Positions 1 to 10,103 are shown, counted from the stretch's first letter. The stretch is DNA of 61,950 bases from Candidatus Pelearchaeum maunauluense (GCA_030059675.1 JANVYQ010000008.1:1-61950); one strand, 5' to 3'. Numbers and translations are program-made. Notes: generated by a model from the letters alone, not told the origin.

Positions 1-113
1 CCTAGGGCTCCTCATGAGCTCATCGGAGCCCTCATAAGCTCTTGGAAGAGCCTTAGGCCTGGGGAAACCCCCTCCATCTGAAGTCTATCTATCTTGAAAC
101 TGCTGACTAAGGC
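1..113 (-). repeat. Dispersed repeat, copy A (possible tnpB 3' remnant)
   Basis: This stretch matches 10163-10276 over about 113 bases with only a handful of differences, in the same orientation. It starts at the window edge, so its left end is not seen. It contains a hairpin-like core, GGGCTCC...GGAGCCC, around the palindrome ATGAGCTCAT. Read on the minus strand, copy B encodes a short peptide tail ending in a stop that looks like the C-terminus of a decayed transposon protein. Assignment to an IS200/IS605 tnpB end is inference only. Confidence 0.6.
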
Positions 114-208
114 GTTTGAGGGAGGGTCTATGGATGATTGATGGAACCTCGCCTGAACTAACAAGAAGGATATATACATGTTACGCCGTATTGATGTTTG
201 GTTGCTGA

Positions 209-1981
209 ATGTCTGAAACGAAGGCTGGCGGTGTCTTTGAAGGTATTGTCAAGGAGCCTCTGCCTGAGGGGGCTGAGGTTCTTGAGAAGTATTGGCTTGA
301 GAAGCCCCATTCGCGGGTGGTTATAGCTATACCCCCAGGCGAGACTGGGCCGCGCTACTACTTGATTGAGCCTGAGCTCTCTCCCGAAGCTAAGAAGGCC
401 CTGGCCAAACTCTCCGAGGCTATAGAGTCCGAGGTGAATCCATCGGATTTTGAGAAGGCCGAGGACCTGCGCAGGGCTGTTGAGGAATACATTGACAAGC
501 TGGTGCGGAAGTATTCGGGCCTGCTTAGGAAGCTTTCCGACGAGGATGTGGAGGCCATAAAATACTATCTGAGGAGGAACTTCATAGGCTTGGGACATGT
601 GGAGCCTCTTCTACAAGACCCCAACCTTGAGGATATATCGTGTAATGGTCTGGGCATCCCCATCCATGTATGGCATAGGCGTTATGAGAGCATGCCCACG
701 AATATCATATTCACGTCCAAGACCGAGTTGGATAATTATGTTGTTGGGCTTGCTCATAGGGCTGGTAAGCATGTATCGGCTGCCTTCCCTATTGTTGACG
801 CTATGCTCGCTGGGCAGCACCGCCTCGCGGCGACGTATAGGGAGGAGGTAAGCCCTGAGGGGAGTAGCTTCACGATTAGGAAGTTTAGGACAGAGCCCTT
901 CTCCATCATAGACCAGATTAGGATGGGCACAATCTCGCTTGAGATGGCTGCTTATCTCTGGCTCTTGATAGACAATAAGTTCAACCTCATGGTCGTAGGG
1001 GGGACAGGGGCTGGAAAGACCAGCCTGCTCAATAGCCTATGCAACTTCATAAGACCAGCATACAAGGTGGTAACTGTTGAGGAGACGCCAGAGCTGAACC
1101 TACCCCTCCAGAACTGGGTGAAGCTCGTTACGCGCGAGGCTTATGGCGCTATAGGGACAATCTCGACACGCATAACGCTCTACGACTTGGTTAAGACGAG
1201 CTTGAGGTATAGGCCAGACTATATCATCGTGGGCGAGATCCGCGGTGAGGAGGCTTATGTCCTCTTCCAGGCTTTGGCGACTGGGCATGGCGGCTTATCT
1301 ACGATGCACGCCGAGTCTCTTGACTCTGCTGTTAAGAGGCTTCTCAGCCCGCCCATGAATATCTCGCCAGCCTACATACCCCTGATGAACGCGGTTCTCC
1401 TGATTGAGCGCATGCTCCTCCCCACGCGCGGCGGCTACATGGCTCCAGCCAGGAGGGTGAGAACGCTCTGGGAGGTTATAGAGCATGAGAACTACTACTC
1501 AATAGCCGAGTATGACACGCGCACTAATAGTTTCATAGCGGACTTCTTGGCCAGCTATCTGCTTCGTAAGATTGGGATAAAGTCAGGCAAGACTCTCCGC
1601 GAGATGGTTTCGGAGATGGAGGAGCGCCGTCTGGTGCTTGAGTGGATGCTGAAGAAGAATATTACACGACTATGGAATGTCAGCAAGATAATCACGGAAT
1701 ACTATATCTCGCCCAGCAGGGTTGTGGAGCGCGCCGTTGAGGAGATACGCGAGCTTAAGGAGGTGGAGACTATGCGAGCCGAGGTGATAACGGATGGAAC
1801 ATCAATCATCACGTCAATACTTGAGCGCTCCGCTGGGAAGACGACGCTGAGGCAGATTCTCACAGAGTCGCGGATGGATGAATCCCTATTCTGGGACTCG
1901 CTGAGCAAGCTGATTAACGAGGGGGTGGTAGTCCTTAAGGACGATGGGACTGTTGAGCTCGTGGCTAAGCGTGTAGAGTAG
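209..1981 (+). CDS. Type IV pilus / type II secretion ATPase (TadA/ArlI-like), locus 1
   Basis: Cytoplasmic hexameric ATPase of the VirB11/TadA/ArlI superfamily that powers assembly of pilin fibres. The 590-residue protein has a Walker A motif GGTGAGKTS near residue 265, a Walker B region (PDYIIVGEIRG) near residue 335 and the His-box ATGHGGLSTMHAE near residue 360. An N-terminal domain of about 250 residues precedes the RecA core. The C-terminus carries an extra region of about 150 residues that ends in a likely winged helix (TTLRQILTES...INEGVVVL). A TATA-like ggatatatac lies about 35 bases before the ATG. The next gene, 20 bases downstream on the same strand, is its membrane platform partner. 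A second, shorter paralogue is at 17749. It could equally be called PilB/FlaI-like; the exact fibre type is unknown. Confidence 0.93.
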   Translation: MSETKAGGVFEGIVKEPLPEGAEVLEKYWLEKPHSRVVIAIPPGETGPRYYLIEPELSPEAKKALAKLSEAIESEVNPSDFEKAEDLRRAVEEYIDKLVRKYSGLLRKLSDEDVEAIKYYLRRNFIGLGHVEPLLQDPNLEDISCNGLGIPIHVWHRRYESMPTNIIFTSKTELDNYVVGLAHRAGKHVSAAFPIVDAMLAGQHRLAATYREEVSPEGSSFTIRKFRTEPFSIIDQIRMGTISLEMAAYLWLLIDNKFNLMVVGGTGAGKTSLLNSLCNFIRPAYKVVTVEETPELNLPLQNWVKLVTREAYGAIGTISTRITLYDLVKTSLRYRPDYIIVGEIRGEEAYVLFQALATGHGGLSTMHAESLDSAVKRLLSPPMNISPAYIPLMNAVLLIERMLLPTRGGYMAPARRVRTLWEVIEHENYYSIAEYDTRTNSFIADFLASYLLRKIGIKSGKTLREMVSEMEERRLVLEWMLKKNITRLWNVSKIITEYYISPSRVVERAVEEIRELKEVETMRAEVITDGTSIITSILERSAGKTTLRQILTESRMDESLFWDSLSKLINEGVVVLKDDGTVELVAKRVE

Positions 1982-2001
1982 TAGGAGACGGGCTGGTATC
2001 T

Positions 2002-3768
2002 ATGGGCTTCCTGAGCAGGGTGTCTGCAACAGCCTATAACTACTTCGGATGGCTTGGTCCTTTGATACTCAGGATATTCAGGAGTATGCCAGACCAGCTT
2101 AAGGCTTCTGGGAAGGGCGTTTTTCCCGAAGCCTACGCCGCCCTTGTGGGCATGCTCACGGTGATTTCAGCCGTAGTCTCCGCTGCGCTTTTCCTCTTCC
2201 TCTGGCTGGCGGTGGGCGTAATCTTACAGCTAAGCCTGATGGTCTTCACAATACCCGTGATAACGCTACTCCTCCTAGTAGTCTATCCATGGCTCTCCAC
2301 GAAGGCTCTGGAAACTGCTCTGGAGGCCGAGATACCATACGCCGCTGCCTACATGAGCGTGATGACCGCTGGCGGGATATCACCATACTCAAGCCTTCAG
2401 CGCATAAGGTCTGTGAAGCTAATGCCCAAGATGACCGCTGTAGCTGGCCTCCTTGACGTGCATGTCAAGGCTAGGGGAGTAGACCCTGTGAGCGCTCTTG
2501 AGAAGATAGCAGATGAACTCCCCTCGCGCGAGTTTAAGGAGCTTGTCCAAGGCTATTCCGCTACGCTCAGAATGGGCGGAGACACGACGCACTACCTGGT
2601 GAGGAGGACAGAGATGATATTCAGCCGTCAGGAGGCTAAGGTTCGCGCGATAGCTGAGAGGATGGCCATGCTCGCAGAGGCTTACCTCGCTGTCGGAATA
2701 CTACTCGCCCTAGGGCTCTTCATCATGTTCATAATCTCCCACGCCCTCCCGCTTGAGGTAGCGCTATTCGGCGTAGACACATTCCTAACAGTCAGCTACT
2801 TCATACTACCCTTCCTCAGCATACTCTTCATATACTTCGCAGACATGCTCCAGCCGAAGTACCCTACGGCCGACTATAGGTCGTATAGGTTTGTCCTCTT
2901 CACTCTACCTGTATTCCTATTCTCGGTCATGGCTTTCTTCGCCCCCACATTCATACCGCAGCTCACGCCGTTCCTCCGGCCCTTCGTGAGCGCTAGGGAT
3001 GAGCTGGTGAGGCTTCTCGGCCTAGAGCGCGGCTTTGACGCCGCCTTCGGAATAATAATCCCGCTACTCATACTCCTCGTCCCAGCAGCAATAGCTGAGA
3101 CGATTTACTCAAGCACAGAGAAGAACATCCTAACTGGTGTTACCAGATTCCTGCGCGAGATGGTGGAAGTCAGGAAAACAGGGCTAACGCCTGAGAGGAG
3201 CATAGAGAGCCTATCCAGACGCAAGTATGGGCGTTTCTCAAAGATACTCAGGACAGTCGCTGGCAAGATAGCGTGGGGCGCTCCATACCAGAAGATACAT
3301 GAATACGTCCAGCGAAATGTACGGCACTGGATATCCAAGGTCAACCTCTACATATTGTTTGACGCTATAGAGGTTGGTGGCGGTACCCCTGAGACGCTTG
3401 AAGCGCTTGCGCGCTTCAGCGAGCAGATGGAGACGATTGAGTATGCGAAGCGGGCTGGTCTTAGGCCGCTCCTCATAATCCCCTACATAGGAGCCTTCAT
3501 CCTGATATTCGCCGCCCTGGTGCTGCTCGGCTTCATGAAGACCTCACTCCTACTAGCTGGCCGCGTACTTGCGTTTGACGCGTTCCTACGCCTATTCCTA
3601 CCCCCGCTGGTCCTCAACATAGCAATGATGGGGCTGGTCGCTGGCAAGATAGCTGAGGAGCGCGTAGCTGCGGGATTCAAGCACGCGGTACTAATGATAC
3701 TGGTAGCCATCCTAGCGTTTGTCCTATCGCCATATATAGCCGCGTTCCTCACACCGCCGCCATCCTAG
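2002..3768 (+). CDS. Two-domain pilus platform membrane protein (TadC/ArlJ/GspF-like)
   Basis: Polytopic inner-membrane platform protein that pairs with the upstream ATPase. It is 588 residues long with roughly nine hydrophobic segments and two tandem T2SSF/GspF-type cytoplasmic helical domains, one near residues 110-200 and one near 370-490. The second half shows the typical ETLEALARFSEQMETIEYAKR segment in front of the last membrane helices. Full-length two-domain architecture is as in archaeal ArlJ and TadC relatives. It lies 20 bases behind the ATPase gene and is surely co-transcribed. Compare locus 2, where this protein is apparently split into two half-size genes (10337 and 11891). Confidence 0.9.
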   Translation: MGFLSRVSATAYNYFGWLGPLILRIFRSMPDQLKASGKGVFPEAYAALVGMLTVISAVVSAALFLFLWLAVGVILQLSLMVFTIPVITLLLLVVYPWLSTKALETALEAEIPYAAAYMSVMTAGGISPYSSLQRIRSVKLMPKMTAVAGLLDVHVKARGVDPVSALEKIADELPSREFKELVQGYSATLRMGGDTTHYLVRRTEMIFSRQEAKVRAIAERMAMLAEAYLAVGILLALGLFIMFIISHALPLEVALFGVDTFLTVSYFILPFLSILFIYFADMLQPKYPTADYRSYRFVLFTLPVFLFSVMAFFAPTFIPQLTPFLRPFVSARDELVRLLGLERGFDAAFGIIIPLLILLVPAAIAETIYSSTEKNILTGVTRFLREMVEVRKTGLTPERSIESLSRRKYGRFSKILRTVAGKIAWGAPYQKIHEYVQRNVRHWISKVNLYILFDAIEVGGGTPETLEALARFSEQMETIEYAKRAGLRPLLIIPYIGAFILIFAALVLLGFMKTSLLLAGRVLAFDAFLRLFLPPLVLNIAMMGLVAGKIAEERVAAGFKHAVLMILVAILAFVLSPYIAAFLTPPPS

Positions 3769-3812
3769 TCATGATTATTGCCATTCTTTCCATCTTTTCC
3801 ATCCTGCCTGTC

Positions 3813-4955
3813 CTATCTACCATCAGCACCTTTTGCACGCGGGATTATGGTTATCGGATTCTCGTCAGAGCCCGACACAGGCGAGCCATCATCAGCGCTC
3901 GTGCCTGAGAAGAGCACAGTTATCGCGCTATCCTCCTCACGCTCACCCTTCTCACCTGGCGTCTTGGACTTCAGCTTCCACACAACGGGCTTGCTTGACT
4001 CGCCAGGCCATATACACGCTGGAGAGACCTGCACCTCCCGCGGAGGAGAGCCGCTGTCAAACCCGAATAACCTGGTGTCAAACTCCACTCGGAGAGAGCC
4101 GTCGCATACTGGTACGTTGCCTACGTTGATGACGAAAGCCTCAACCAGGAAGGTTTGCATCCTATAGACCAGCCTTGGGGCGATGGCGAAGACAGCTATG
4201 GAAGCATCGCGCGCGGGCGAGCCTGGCAGGTAGATTATGACGTAGAGCGTCTCAGGGACAGATACCGTCGCCTCGATTGTTGAGCCATCCCACGCGAGGC
4301 GTATGGTGTAGCTTCCAGGGTTTACGCCGAAGATCTCGGTAACGTTATCGCCCAGCGTCGTTATGTGTATCTGCCTCGTAGCCGAGCCGCCCGCGATATT
4401 GCCGGATATGCTGAGCGTGTATATCTTCCTAGGCTCCATATTCACGACGGTAATGTGAAGCGTGTATGGGTAGCCAGCCTCATCGCCCAGCGATGGTATG
4501 AAGAGCGGCGAGTTATCTGGAACAAACACATTACCGCGCTCTGTTACGAGGTAGATGTAGTACAGCTTCCCAGCCTCCGCCAGTATCCCAGTGTCTATCG
4601 TCAGCGGCGGGTCTATCGGAGCTAGGAAGCCGTCGGCCAGGCTTACTATGCTTGGGTTATCAAGACTATCGTTGGCAACCACAAGAGCCCTGATTATCGT
4701 TAGTGGTATAGGCCCAGAGTTCTCCACCCATATCTTTATCCTGTTATTATCTAGGAAGTCTATGTAGGCAGCCGCGTCAACCTCTTCCGCCGCTTTCTGC
4801 GCCTCAAAGGTTCTCCTATTCTCTATTGCGCGTTCGTAGTTTAGGTTTGTGTCGCGGAAGTAGAAGGCTAGGGGTATTATGCTGGTGAAGATTATCGTTA
4901 TTACTATTACGCCTGCTATGATGTTGGATACTCCGCGCCGCCTACGCGAATTCAT
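3813..4955 (-). CDS. Large pilin-like protein with class III signal peptide
   Basis: Probable secreted or fibre-associated pilin-like protein, 380 residues from the start chosen here. The N-terminus is a class III prepilin signal: a basic stretch (NSRRRRG), the cleavage region RG/VSNIIAG, and a hydrophobic helix (VIVITIIFTSIIPLAF). The rest is beta-rich with several Ig-like stretches (for example SVPETLYVIIYLP). I prefer ATG at 4955 over the upstream ATG at 4988, because it puts the basic stretch at the very start and overlaps the end of the upstream pilin gene by only 14 bases, suggesting translational coupling. It is convergent with the platform gene. It is much larger than a standard major pilin, so a minor or tip pilin is possible. 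Confidence 0.82.
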   Translation of the reverse strand: MNSRRRRGVSNIIAGVIVITIIFTSIIPLAFYFRDTNLNYERAIENRRTFEAQKAAEEVDAAAYIDFLDNNRIKIWVENSGPIPLTIIRALVVANDSLDNPSIVSLADGFLAPIDPPLTIDTGILAEAGKLYYIYLVTERGNVFVPDNSPLFIPSLGDEAGYPYTLHITVVNMEPRKIYTLSISGNIAGGSATRQIHITTLGDNVTEIFGVNPGSYTIRLAWDGSTIEATVSVPETLYVIIYLPGSPARDASIAVFAIAPRLVYRMQTFLVEAFVINVGNVPVCDGSLRVEFDTRLFGFDSGSPPREVQVSPACIWPGESSKPVVWKLKSKTPGEKGEREEDSAITVLFSGTSADDGSPVSGSDENPITIIPRAKGADGR

Positions 4956-5418
4956 ACTCAACCACCACCGAGAGGCCCAGCTTGTCAAACGGGTCGTCTG
5001 GGTTGAAGAACTGTTCGGGCATGGCGTATATGCGCACGGACTTGGCCTCGTTTGATGGGATTGTGAGGGTTAGCCTCCCAGCGTCTCCCTTGGGCTCTAG
5101 GGTGAGCAGGTTGCTGGGGCTTAGGCTATTGAGTGATTTCCCGCCAGCGTCTCTGAAGATGTAGCCCACGACGACGAGGCGGGTCTCGCCGTTGTTGTAG
5201 AGATAGAGTATGAGCTGGCTGTCTATCTTCACCCCATACTCCACGACGAATGAAGACCTTATGTTGGCCACCTTCTCCTGCGTGTCCTGCGAGTAGCTCA
5301 TCATAAATGTTCTGGCCATGCTGGCGGTGAATGCCCAGACACCGAAGCCCAGCATTACAGCTAGCGCTGTGAGCATTACGGCGCCTATGATGTTGCTCAC
5401 AGCGCGCCTACGCCTCAT
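4942..5418 (-). CDS. Type IV pilin-like protein
   Basis: Likely structural pilin of 158 residues. It starts with MRRRRAVSNIIGAVMLTALA, a class III prepilin signal with the basic stretch directly before a long hydrophobic helix that forms the filament core. The remainder is a beta-rich globular head. A purine-rich stretch (ggtggtggagg) precedes the ATG on the minus strand and a TATA-like aatttataag lies further upstream, near 5458-5467. Its 3' end overlaps the start of the larger pilin-like gene. The prepilin peptidase is not encoded in this window. Confidence 0.85.
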   Translation of the reverse strand: MRRRRAVSNIIGAVMLTALAVMLGFGVWAFTASMARTFMMSYSQDTQEKVANIRSSFVVEYGVKIDSQLILYLYNNGETRLVVVGYIFRDAGGKSLNSLSPSNLLTLEPKGDAGRLTLTIPSNEAKSVRIYAMPEQFFNPDDPFDKLGLSVVVEYEFA

Positions 5419-5550
5419 GACGGCTAGGCCTCCACCACCTTTAACTACCGCGAAGGAGCTTATAAATTAAGCCCCCAACAACCACGTGGGGGAATCATAC
5501 GCAGATTTTATGAGGTTGTTACTGGTATTAAGCCCGTTAAACGATGAGAG

Positions 5551-7224
5551 CTATTCCGTCTCTCCCGTAACCTGCTTTATTATCTCAAGTATCTTGGGCA
5601 GCACGTTGATGTCGAACTCGGCCGCGGAGGGTGAGTGGAGTAGGGTTATTCTGAGGAAGTCAGCTAGGCGCGCGGCGTCCTCCGAGATTGGGGATGAGGA
5701 GATGGCTATTACCCTGTTTATGTTCGTGTCCATCATCATTACCGAGGCGCGCATAACCTCTGTTACCGAGAGCTGGCCTGTCGTTGTGAGGAATACTATG
5801 CCTATCGCCACGCCTTCGCGCGTTCTTATGAGGGCGTCAAACCTATGGACAACGCCTGAAGCACCCACGACGCGCTTGGGCGCCTCAACCTCATAGCCCT
5901 TCGTCCTCGTAATCTCTATCAACGTCTTAAGCGGCCTCTCAGCCTCCCTCAGCCTTGCCAGAGCCTCCTCATTAGGCACATACTCGTAGAATATCCGCGG
6001 CTCAAAGTCGCGGTATCCATACTCCTTGCCGCAGTTGGTGCATATGAAGGCTGTCTCTGGCTCTGGGTTTATGTCTCCACAGTTGAGGCAGCGGAAGAAG
6101 ACAGAGTATATCTTGCCGCTGTACTGCACGGTGAAGCGCGAGACATAGCCCCCGGTCTCCTGCGCCCCGATTGTTATCTCCTCCCTACAACGCGGACAGC
6201 GCATAACGCCTTCCTCGCTCACGAACATCTCCTCAGGCCCCATGTAGCCGCAGAGCTGGTGCTGTATTATGCGCTGCCTATAGATGTTGGGCGAGTGGCA
6301 TGTACGGCAGACGAAATCAACAGCGTTGAGCGATGTTTTGCATGATGGGCAGTTGACGGTCTTGAAAGCTATCCCCTTATGCTTTAGTATGTTCTTCCGC
6401 GCCAGCCCATCCAGCGCCGCCATCGCCTTACTCGTATCTATGTCCAGCAACTCCTCAACCTGTGGGTATCTACCTCCCTCAGGCTTGTCGCGTTTTCTCA
6501 CCGGTCTCATCTCGCGTAGCTCGCCTGAGATGAGCGCCTCAACAATTCTCTGCTCTGTCTGGTCCAGGTCGCGGAGGTCTCTGGTTGTGGTTTTGAGGTC
6601 TTTTGGTATCGTGCTCGCGGGCGCCACACTAGTCTTGACCGTCGCGGTTTCAGGTATCTCTATAACATTATCGCTGACATGCTTCTCTGCACGCGGCGGT
6701 GGTGCTGGCGGGGCGCTTGGCTGGGGAGGCGGCACCTCAACAACCTGCTCAACAGGGTTTGAAGAATGCTTAGGTCGCTGAACAGTCTCTTGAGACGCTT
6801 CCCTAACAACCTGCTTCTGCACCTCAGCCCTAGGCGCCCTCCTAGCCAAGACACCGACACGTAAGACTGATGGAGCGATGCTCACCACTATAGCCACAAG
6901 CGGGCCAAGAATGCTTTCCCCGAAAATCTCCGCTAACGTCATGCTGGGCTGTACGAATATGAGCGAGAAGATTATGAGCGTAACAACCCTGCTCAGCGCC
7001 GTTATAGCGGCAGTAAGCGAGATTGGCACATTTATTCCTATTAGATAGAATATGAAGGCAAGAACCAAGCCGACAAGCGCACCCTTTATGGCTGGAGTGA
7101 GAAACCATCCAAAAGAGCTTAAGAACGATAATAACATGACGAATATGAATAGGTCTGTAATGAACCATAGGAGTAAGCTAGTTAAGGATAGGTATGTGGA
7201 GGACTTCACGTAAGGATGGGCCAT
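5551..7224 (-). CDS. Membrane-anchored TackOD1-like zinc-ribbon protein
   Basis: 557-residue protein of unknown function. The first 130 residues hold four or five membrane helices. A Pro/Ala-rich linker (about 170-195) leads to a winged-helix-like segment (VEALISGELREMRP...YPQVEELLDI), then three zinc-ribbon units with CPSC/CRTC, CPRC and CLNC/CTNC pairs (about 280-420), and a C-terminal alpha/beta domain that resembles restriction-endonuclease-like folds. The winged helix and ribbons match the frameshifted paralogue at 19631-20868, which lacks the membrane part. TackOD1 domains are known as output modules of TACK archaea. The Shine-Dalgarno-like ggggaggaat sits just before the ATG. Its place among pilus genes suggests regulation or sensing for the fibre, but this is inference. 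Confidence 0.72.
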   Translation of the reverse strand: MAHPYVKSSTYLSLTSLLLWFITDLFIFVMLLSFLSSFGWFLTPAIKGALVGLVLAFIFYLIGINVPISLTAAITALSRVVTLIIFSLIFVQPSMTLAEIFGESILGPLVAIVVSIAPSVLRVGVLARRAPRAEVQKQVVREASQETVQRPKHSSNPVEQVVEVPPPQPSAPPAPPPRAEKHVSDNVIEIPETATVKTSVAPASTIPKDLKTTTRDLRDLDQTEQRIVEALISGELREMRPVRKRDKPEGGRYPQVEELLDIDTSKAMAALDGLARKNILKHKGIAFKTVNCPSCKTSLNAVDFVCRTCHSPNIYRQRIIQHQLCGYMGPEEMFVSEEGVMRCPRCREEITIGAQETGGYVSRFTVQYSGKIYSVFFRCLNCGDINPEPETAFICTNCGKEYGYRDFEPRIFYEYVPNEEALARLREAERPLKTLIEITRTKGYEVEAPKRVVGASGVVHRFDALIRTREGVAIGIVFLTTTGQLSVTEVMRASVMMMDTNINRVIAISSSPISEDAARLADFLRITLLHSPSAAEFDINVLPKILEIIKQVTGETE

Positions 7225-7338
7225 CTGTTTATTCCTCCCCTTTATATTACTGTATTGCTGTATATTTGTTTGCCTTTAAATTTATCGCCGTAAATAGACT
7301 CATCATACAGATTAATATCCAGTATTACGTAGTCATCT

Positions 7339-8976
7339 TCAGACCGTTGCATAGACATCAAGCAGGGCGTGTATCATGTTTCCGCTGGTTATATATTGTT
7401 GCTCGCCGGATTGCGGGGCTGGATATTCTGCTGATAAGAGCTGTGGCCTCACCGCGAGCCATAGGCTACGCTGCAACCCCATATCATCTAGGTAGGTTAT
7501 CTTGACAGTCTTCTCATGTTCGGGGCGCTTGAGCCTAATTGCCTGAACGTCAAGGGAGTTCATGAAGTCAGCCAGCTTGTATCTACCCGCATCGTCAAAG
7601 ATGAAGCGCTTACCATCCTCAGCCTGCCTTCTACTTGTATCTCCTCCGCTGGAGTGGCGCCGATATTAGCGACACGCAGCATTAGGGTATCGTCGTTGAG
7701 CCTATAGCAGTCAGCCACTAAGTAGCTGCGTAGGAAGCTGGGAGGCTCTATCAAGAAGTGCTGCGGGAGGACAGGCGGCCTAGGAGGCTCGTGAGACAGG
7801 ATAACATCCCACACGCTAAGGGCGCCAACGACGCTACCAACATCAAGAACAGCCTCACCATCAACATCCACGGGAAGCCTGCTCATAAGCTCCCTAAGAT
7901 ACCTGGAGGCCTCACTCCTAAGTAGGCTACCCACATAGCTATCCGAACTAGGGCTGGACTGGCTCAGAGTTATCGCATCCATCAACAAGCAGCACCAGGC
8001 GATGGCGTAGTCGTCTCCCAAGAGCTTATAGAGGAGATGAGCTTAGTAGAGGTGTTTGGAAGATTCAATAAGCTTTGCTGTCCCGTCTTTTTTCTCAAAC
8101 GCCTTGAGCAGCGCGCTATAAGCCCTGCGTACGTGGGCGTCTGCCGAGATGAAGTAGCGGTCGCGCACCCTATCCATACCGTTTGCAGCGTCTTCCAACA
8201 AGCTTGTGGCCAGCGTATAGTTGTCATACGACCTATAAGCCTCAGCAGCCGAAAGGAGAGAATAAGCCTTAGCCAGGAACTTATACGGCTTAAGAGCCTT
8301 GAGCGAGGTCCTCCACACACGCGAGGCAGCGTTAAAACTCAGGTAAGCCTCAAAGAGGTTTCCACCCCCTAACATGCATAAGCCCATCAAGCAGATGAAG
8401 ACAACCTACCATAGTGCTGTCAAGCAAAACCGCGTTAGCCCTAACCTGCCTCAAAAGCTTACCAACAAAAACATCAGAACCAGCATAGGAGGATGCGGAG
8501 TCCAGCTCAATCAAGAAAGAAGTCACGCGCGGGTGGATGCTGCTCAGCTCCCTATAGTATTGAACCAGGTCCAGCGTGTTGTTGGATAGCTGGAAGTAGT
8601 CGCGGTATAGGAAGAGGAGCTTGAGCGGCGCCTCCTCTGGCGTGAAGAACCCATCTTCACGCGGTATTGGATACTCGCGCTCAGGTATGCTACCCTGCTT
8701 AGTTGCCTGCTTGAGGGAGAGAAGCCTTACAAGACGGGATGACATCCTCAGAAGCTCGGTAATCCACGACCTACTTAGCATGGTTTCCATGTGTATATAG
8801 CTGAAGAGCTGATGCGCAGCCTCCATGTAGATGCTGGCGCGCGCATAGTCGCTGGTTGCGGCAGCCATGTTAGCAGCCTGCCACAGGCTCTCGCCAGCAA
8901 GCATACGGAGCTGCCGCTCATCATACTCAAGCGCAGACTCCACAAGCCTAGCAACACGCTCATCAGCACGAATCAA
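7339..8976 (-). pseudogene. Decayed helical-repeat paralogue of the 15621-17681 protein
   Basis: Three consecutive reading frames together give a helical-repeat protein aligned to the N-terminal and middle parts of the intact 686-residue protein at 15621-17681. Matching landmarks include ESLWQAANMAAATSDYARA versus ENLWRGARQAAQQ, SADAHVRRAYSALLKA versus SAHAALSRAAGYLHKA, and the IGATPAEEI versus IGASTVSEI segment. Frame changes are needed near 8365 (next to a GGGGG run), near 8040 and near 7560. The RecA/KaiC-like C-terminal domain of the intact paralogue is absent. Either a real pseudogene or a gene with several sequencing errors; three shifts favour decay. It ends just upstream of the TackOD1 gene promoter. 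Confidence 0.72.
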
Positions 8977-9078
8977 GGTCGTCTGGCAATAAACGGTCTC
9001 GCCGTGCTTGCTTATTTATGTGAGAGGGAACCGCAGGAAACAATACGTCAAGAGTAATACATACGAGTGTTTAGATAA

Positions 9079-9438
9079 CTAAACAGGCTTATAGCCCAGT
9101 AAGTTCAATAGCCTCCTAGCCATATCGACAGCCTCTTTAGCCATGCCGAGGATATTTGCTGCTTTCTCCTCATTATATAGCTCCCCTGGAGTCTTCCTAA
9201 TCAGCGGCTCTCCATAACGTGTTCTGGCATGCTCAGGCGCTAGGGTTCGCGCTATCTCCGCTAACCTTCCAGCCTCATCACGATACTCTACGGAGATTTC
9301 AGATAATATTTCCATAATCTCACCAGAAGGGTCGTGAGTCCAGCTTGGTATGTGGAAATGCGCTATTACAGCCTTTGCCGCGTTTTCGGCCGCGAGCTGT
9401 GCCGCTTCCACAACCCCCGCCCAGTCTCTTGAATCCAT
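9079..9438 (-). CDS. HEPN domain protein
   Basis: 119-residue all-helical protein of the HEPN family, typically the RNase/toxin or nucleotide-binding partner of a minimal nucleotidyltransferase. Visible features are AAENAAKAVIAHF at the start of the domain, the polar RTRYGE segment near residue 85, which stands where archaeal HEPN proteins carry their RxxxxH or RYPD motif, and the helix EEKAANILGMAKEAVDMA at the C-terminus. The MNT partner lies 57 bases upstream on the same strand. I do not see a clean catalytic Rx4-6H, so RNase activity is uncertain. Confidence 0.8.
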   Translation of the reverse strand: MDSRDWAGVVEAAQLAAENAAKAVIAHFHIPSWTHDPSGEIMEILSEISVEYRDEAGRLAEIARTLAPEHARTRYGEPLIRKTPGELYNEEKAANILGMAKEAVDMARRLLNLLGYKPV

Positions 9439-9495
9439 CCTGATTATCGCTCTATCCAGATGCTCTAAGCTAGAGAGAATCTATAAAGGACTTCG

Positions 9496-9975
9496 TCATG
9501 AGGGTTTATAGTCATGCGCAACGTTGATTTCCACCTGACTGCCAGGCTTGGGCAGACGCCAGTAGTAGTATTTCCCACGCTTACACGGAGTGATGTTCAT
9601 ATTTTGGAGAGCTTTCCTAACACTAGTTAGAAGCTCCTCCAGCTTTCCATACCTATCATAGAGGACTACCCCATCCCATATTATGTTAAGAATGAGAGGC
9701 GTAGCCTCCTGGATGTTCATGAAATCCGCATACCGCATATCGAGTATGGTTAAGCTCACTTGTGGTGGGAAATGTTTTGCAACAGCTTTATACACGTAAA
9801 CATAAGCTTCATTACGTGCCATTTCAATATCATCCCATAAAACTAGGAGGTCTATATCGCTTCTATCACTCTGCTCCCCCCTGGCTGTGGAGCCGAACAG
9901 GATTATGCCAGCTATGAAGCTGTTCTCAACAACAGCCTTCGCCACCCATTCCCTCAGCATCAAACACAACAACAC
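9496..9975 (-). CDS. MNT-type nucleotidyltransferase
   Basis: 159-residue minimal nucleotidyltransferase. The signature GSTARGEQSDRSDIDLLV lies near residue 28, with the GS motif and the two Asp of SDIDL. MNT proteins partner with HEPN proteins and can act as antitoxins by modifying the HEPN protein with nucleotides; this is family knowledge. A second start is possible five codons in (MLREW). The gene lies upstream of and in the same direction as the HEPN gene, forming a likely two-gene operon between pilus locus 1 and the dispersed repeat copy B. Confidence 0.85.
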   Translation of the reverse strand: MLLCLMLREWVAKAVVENSFIAGIILFGSTARGEQSDRSDIDLLVLWDDIEMARNEAYVYVYKAVAKHFPPQVSLTILDMRYADFMNIQEATPLILNIIWDGVVLYDRYGKLEELLTSVRKALQNMNITPCKRGKYYYWRLPKPGSQVEINVAHDYKPS

Positions 9976-10103
9976 TATCTTGGATTTTAAATTTTAACTA
10001 CAGCCTCGTCGAGAAAATCTATTCATAAACAATCCTAACGCTTCTAATTTAGGCGAAAACACGTTGATGGATTTCCATCCTCTTAGGAGGAACCACAGGT
10101 AGT

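Noticed and set aside
3778..4167. Plus-strand open frames opposite the large pilin-like gene
   Set aside because: They mirror the minus-strand gene, which has a clear class III signal and sensible protein composition; the plus frames have no motif.
9079..9975. HEPN/MNT as part of a larger defence island
   Set aside because: No other defence genes are adjacent; the pair stands alone between a pilus locus and a repeat, so I list it only as a likely toxin-antitoxin pair.
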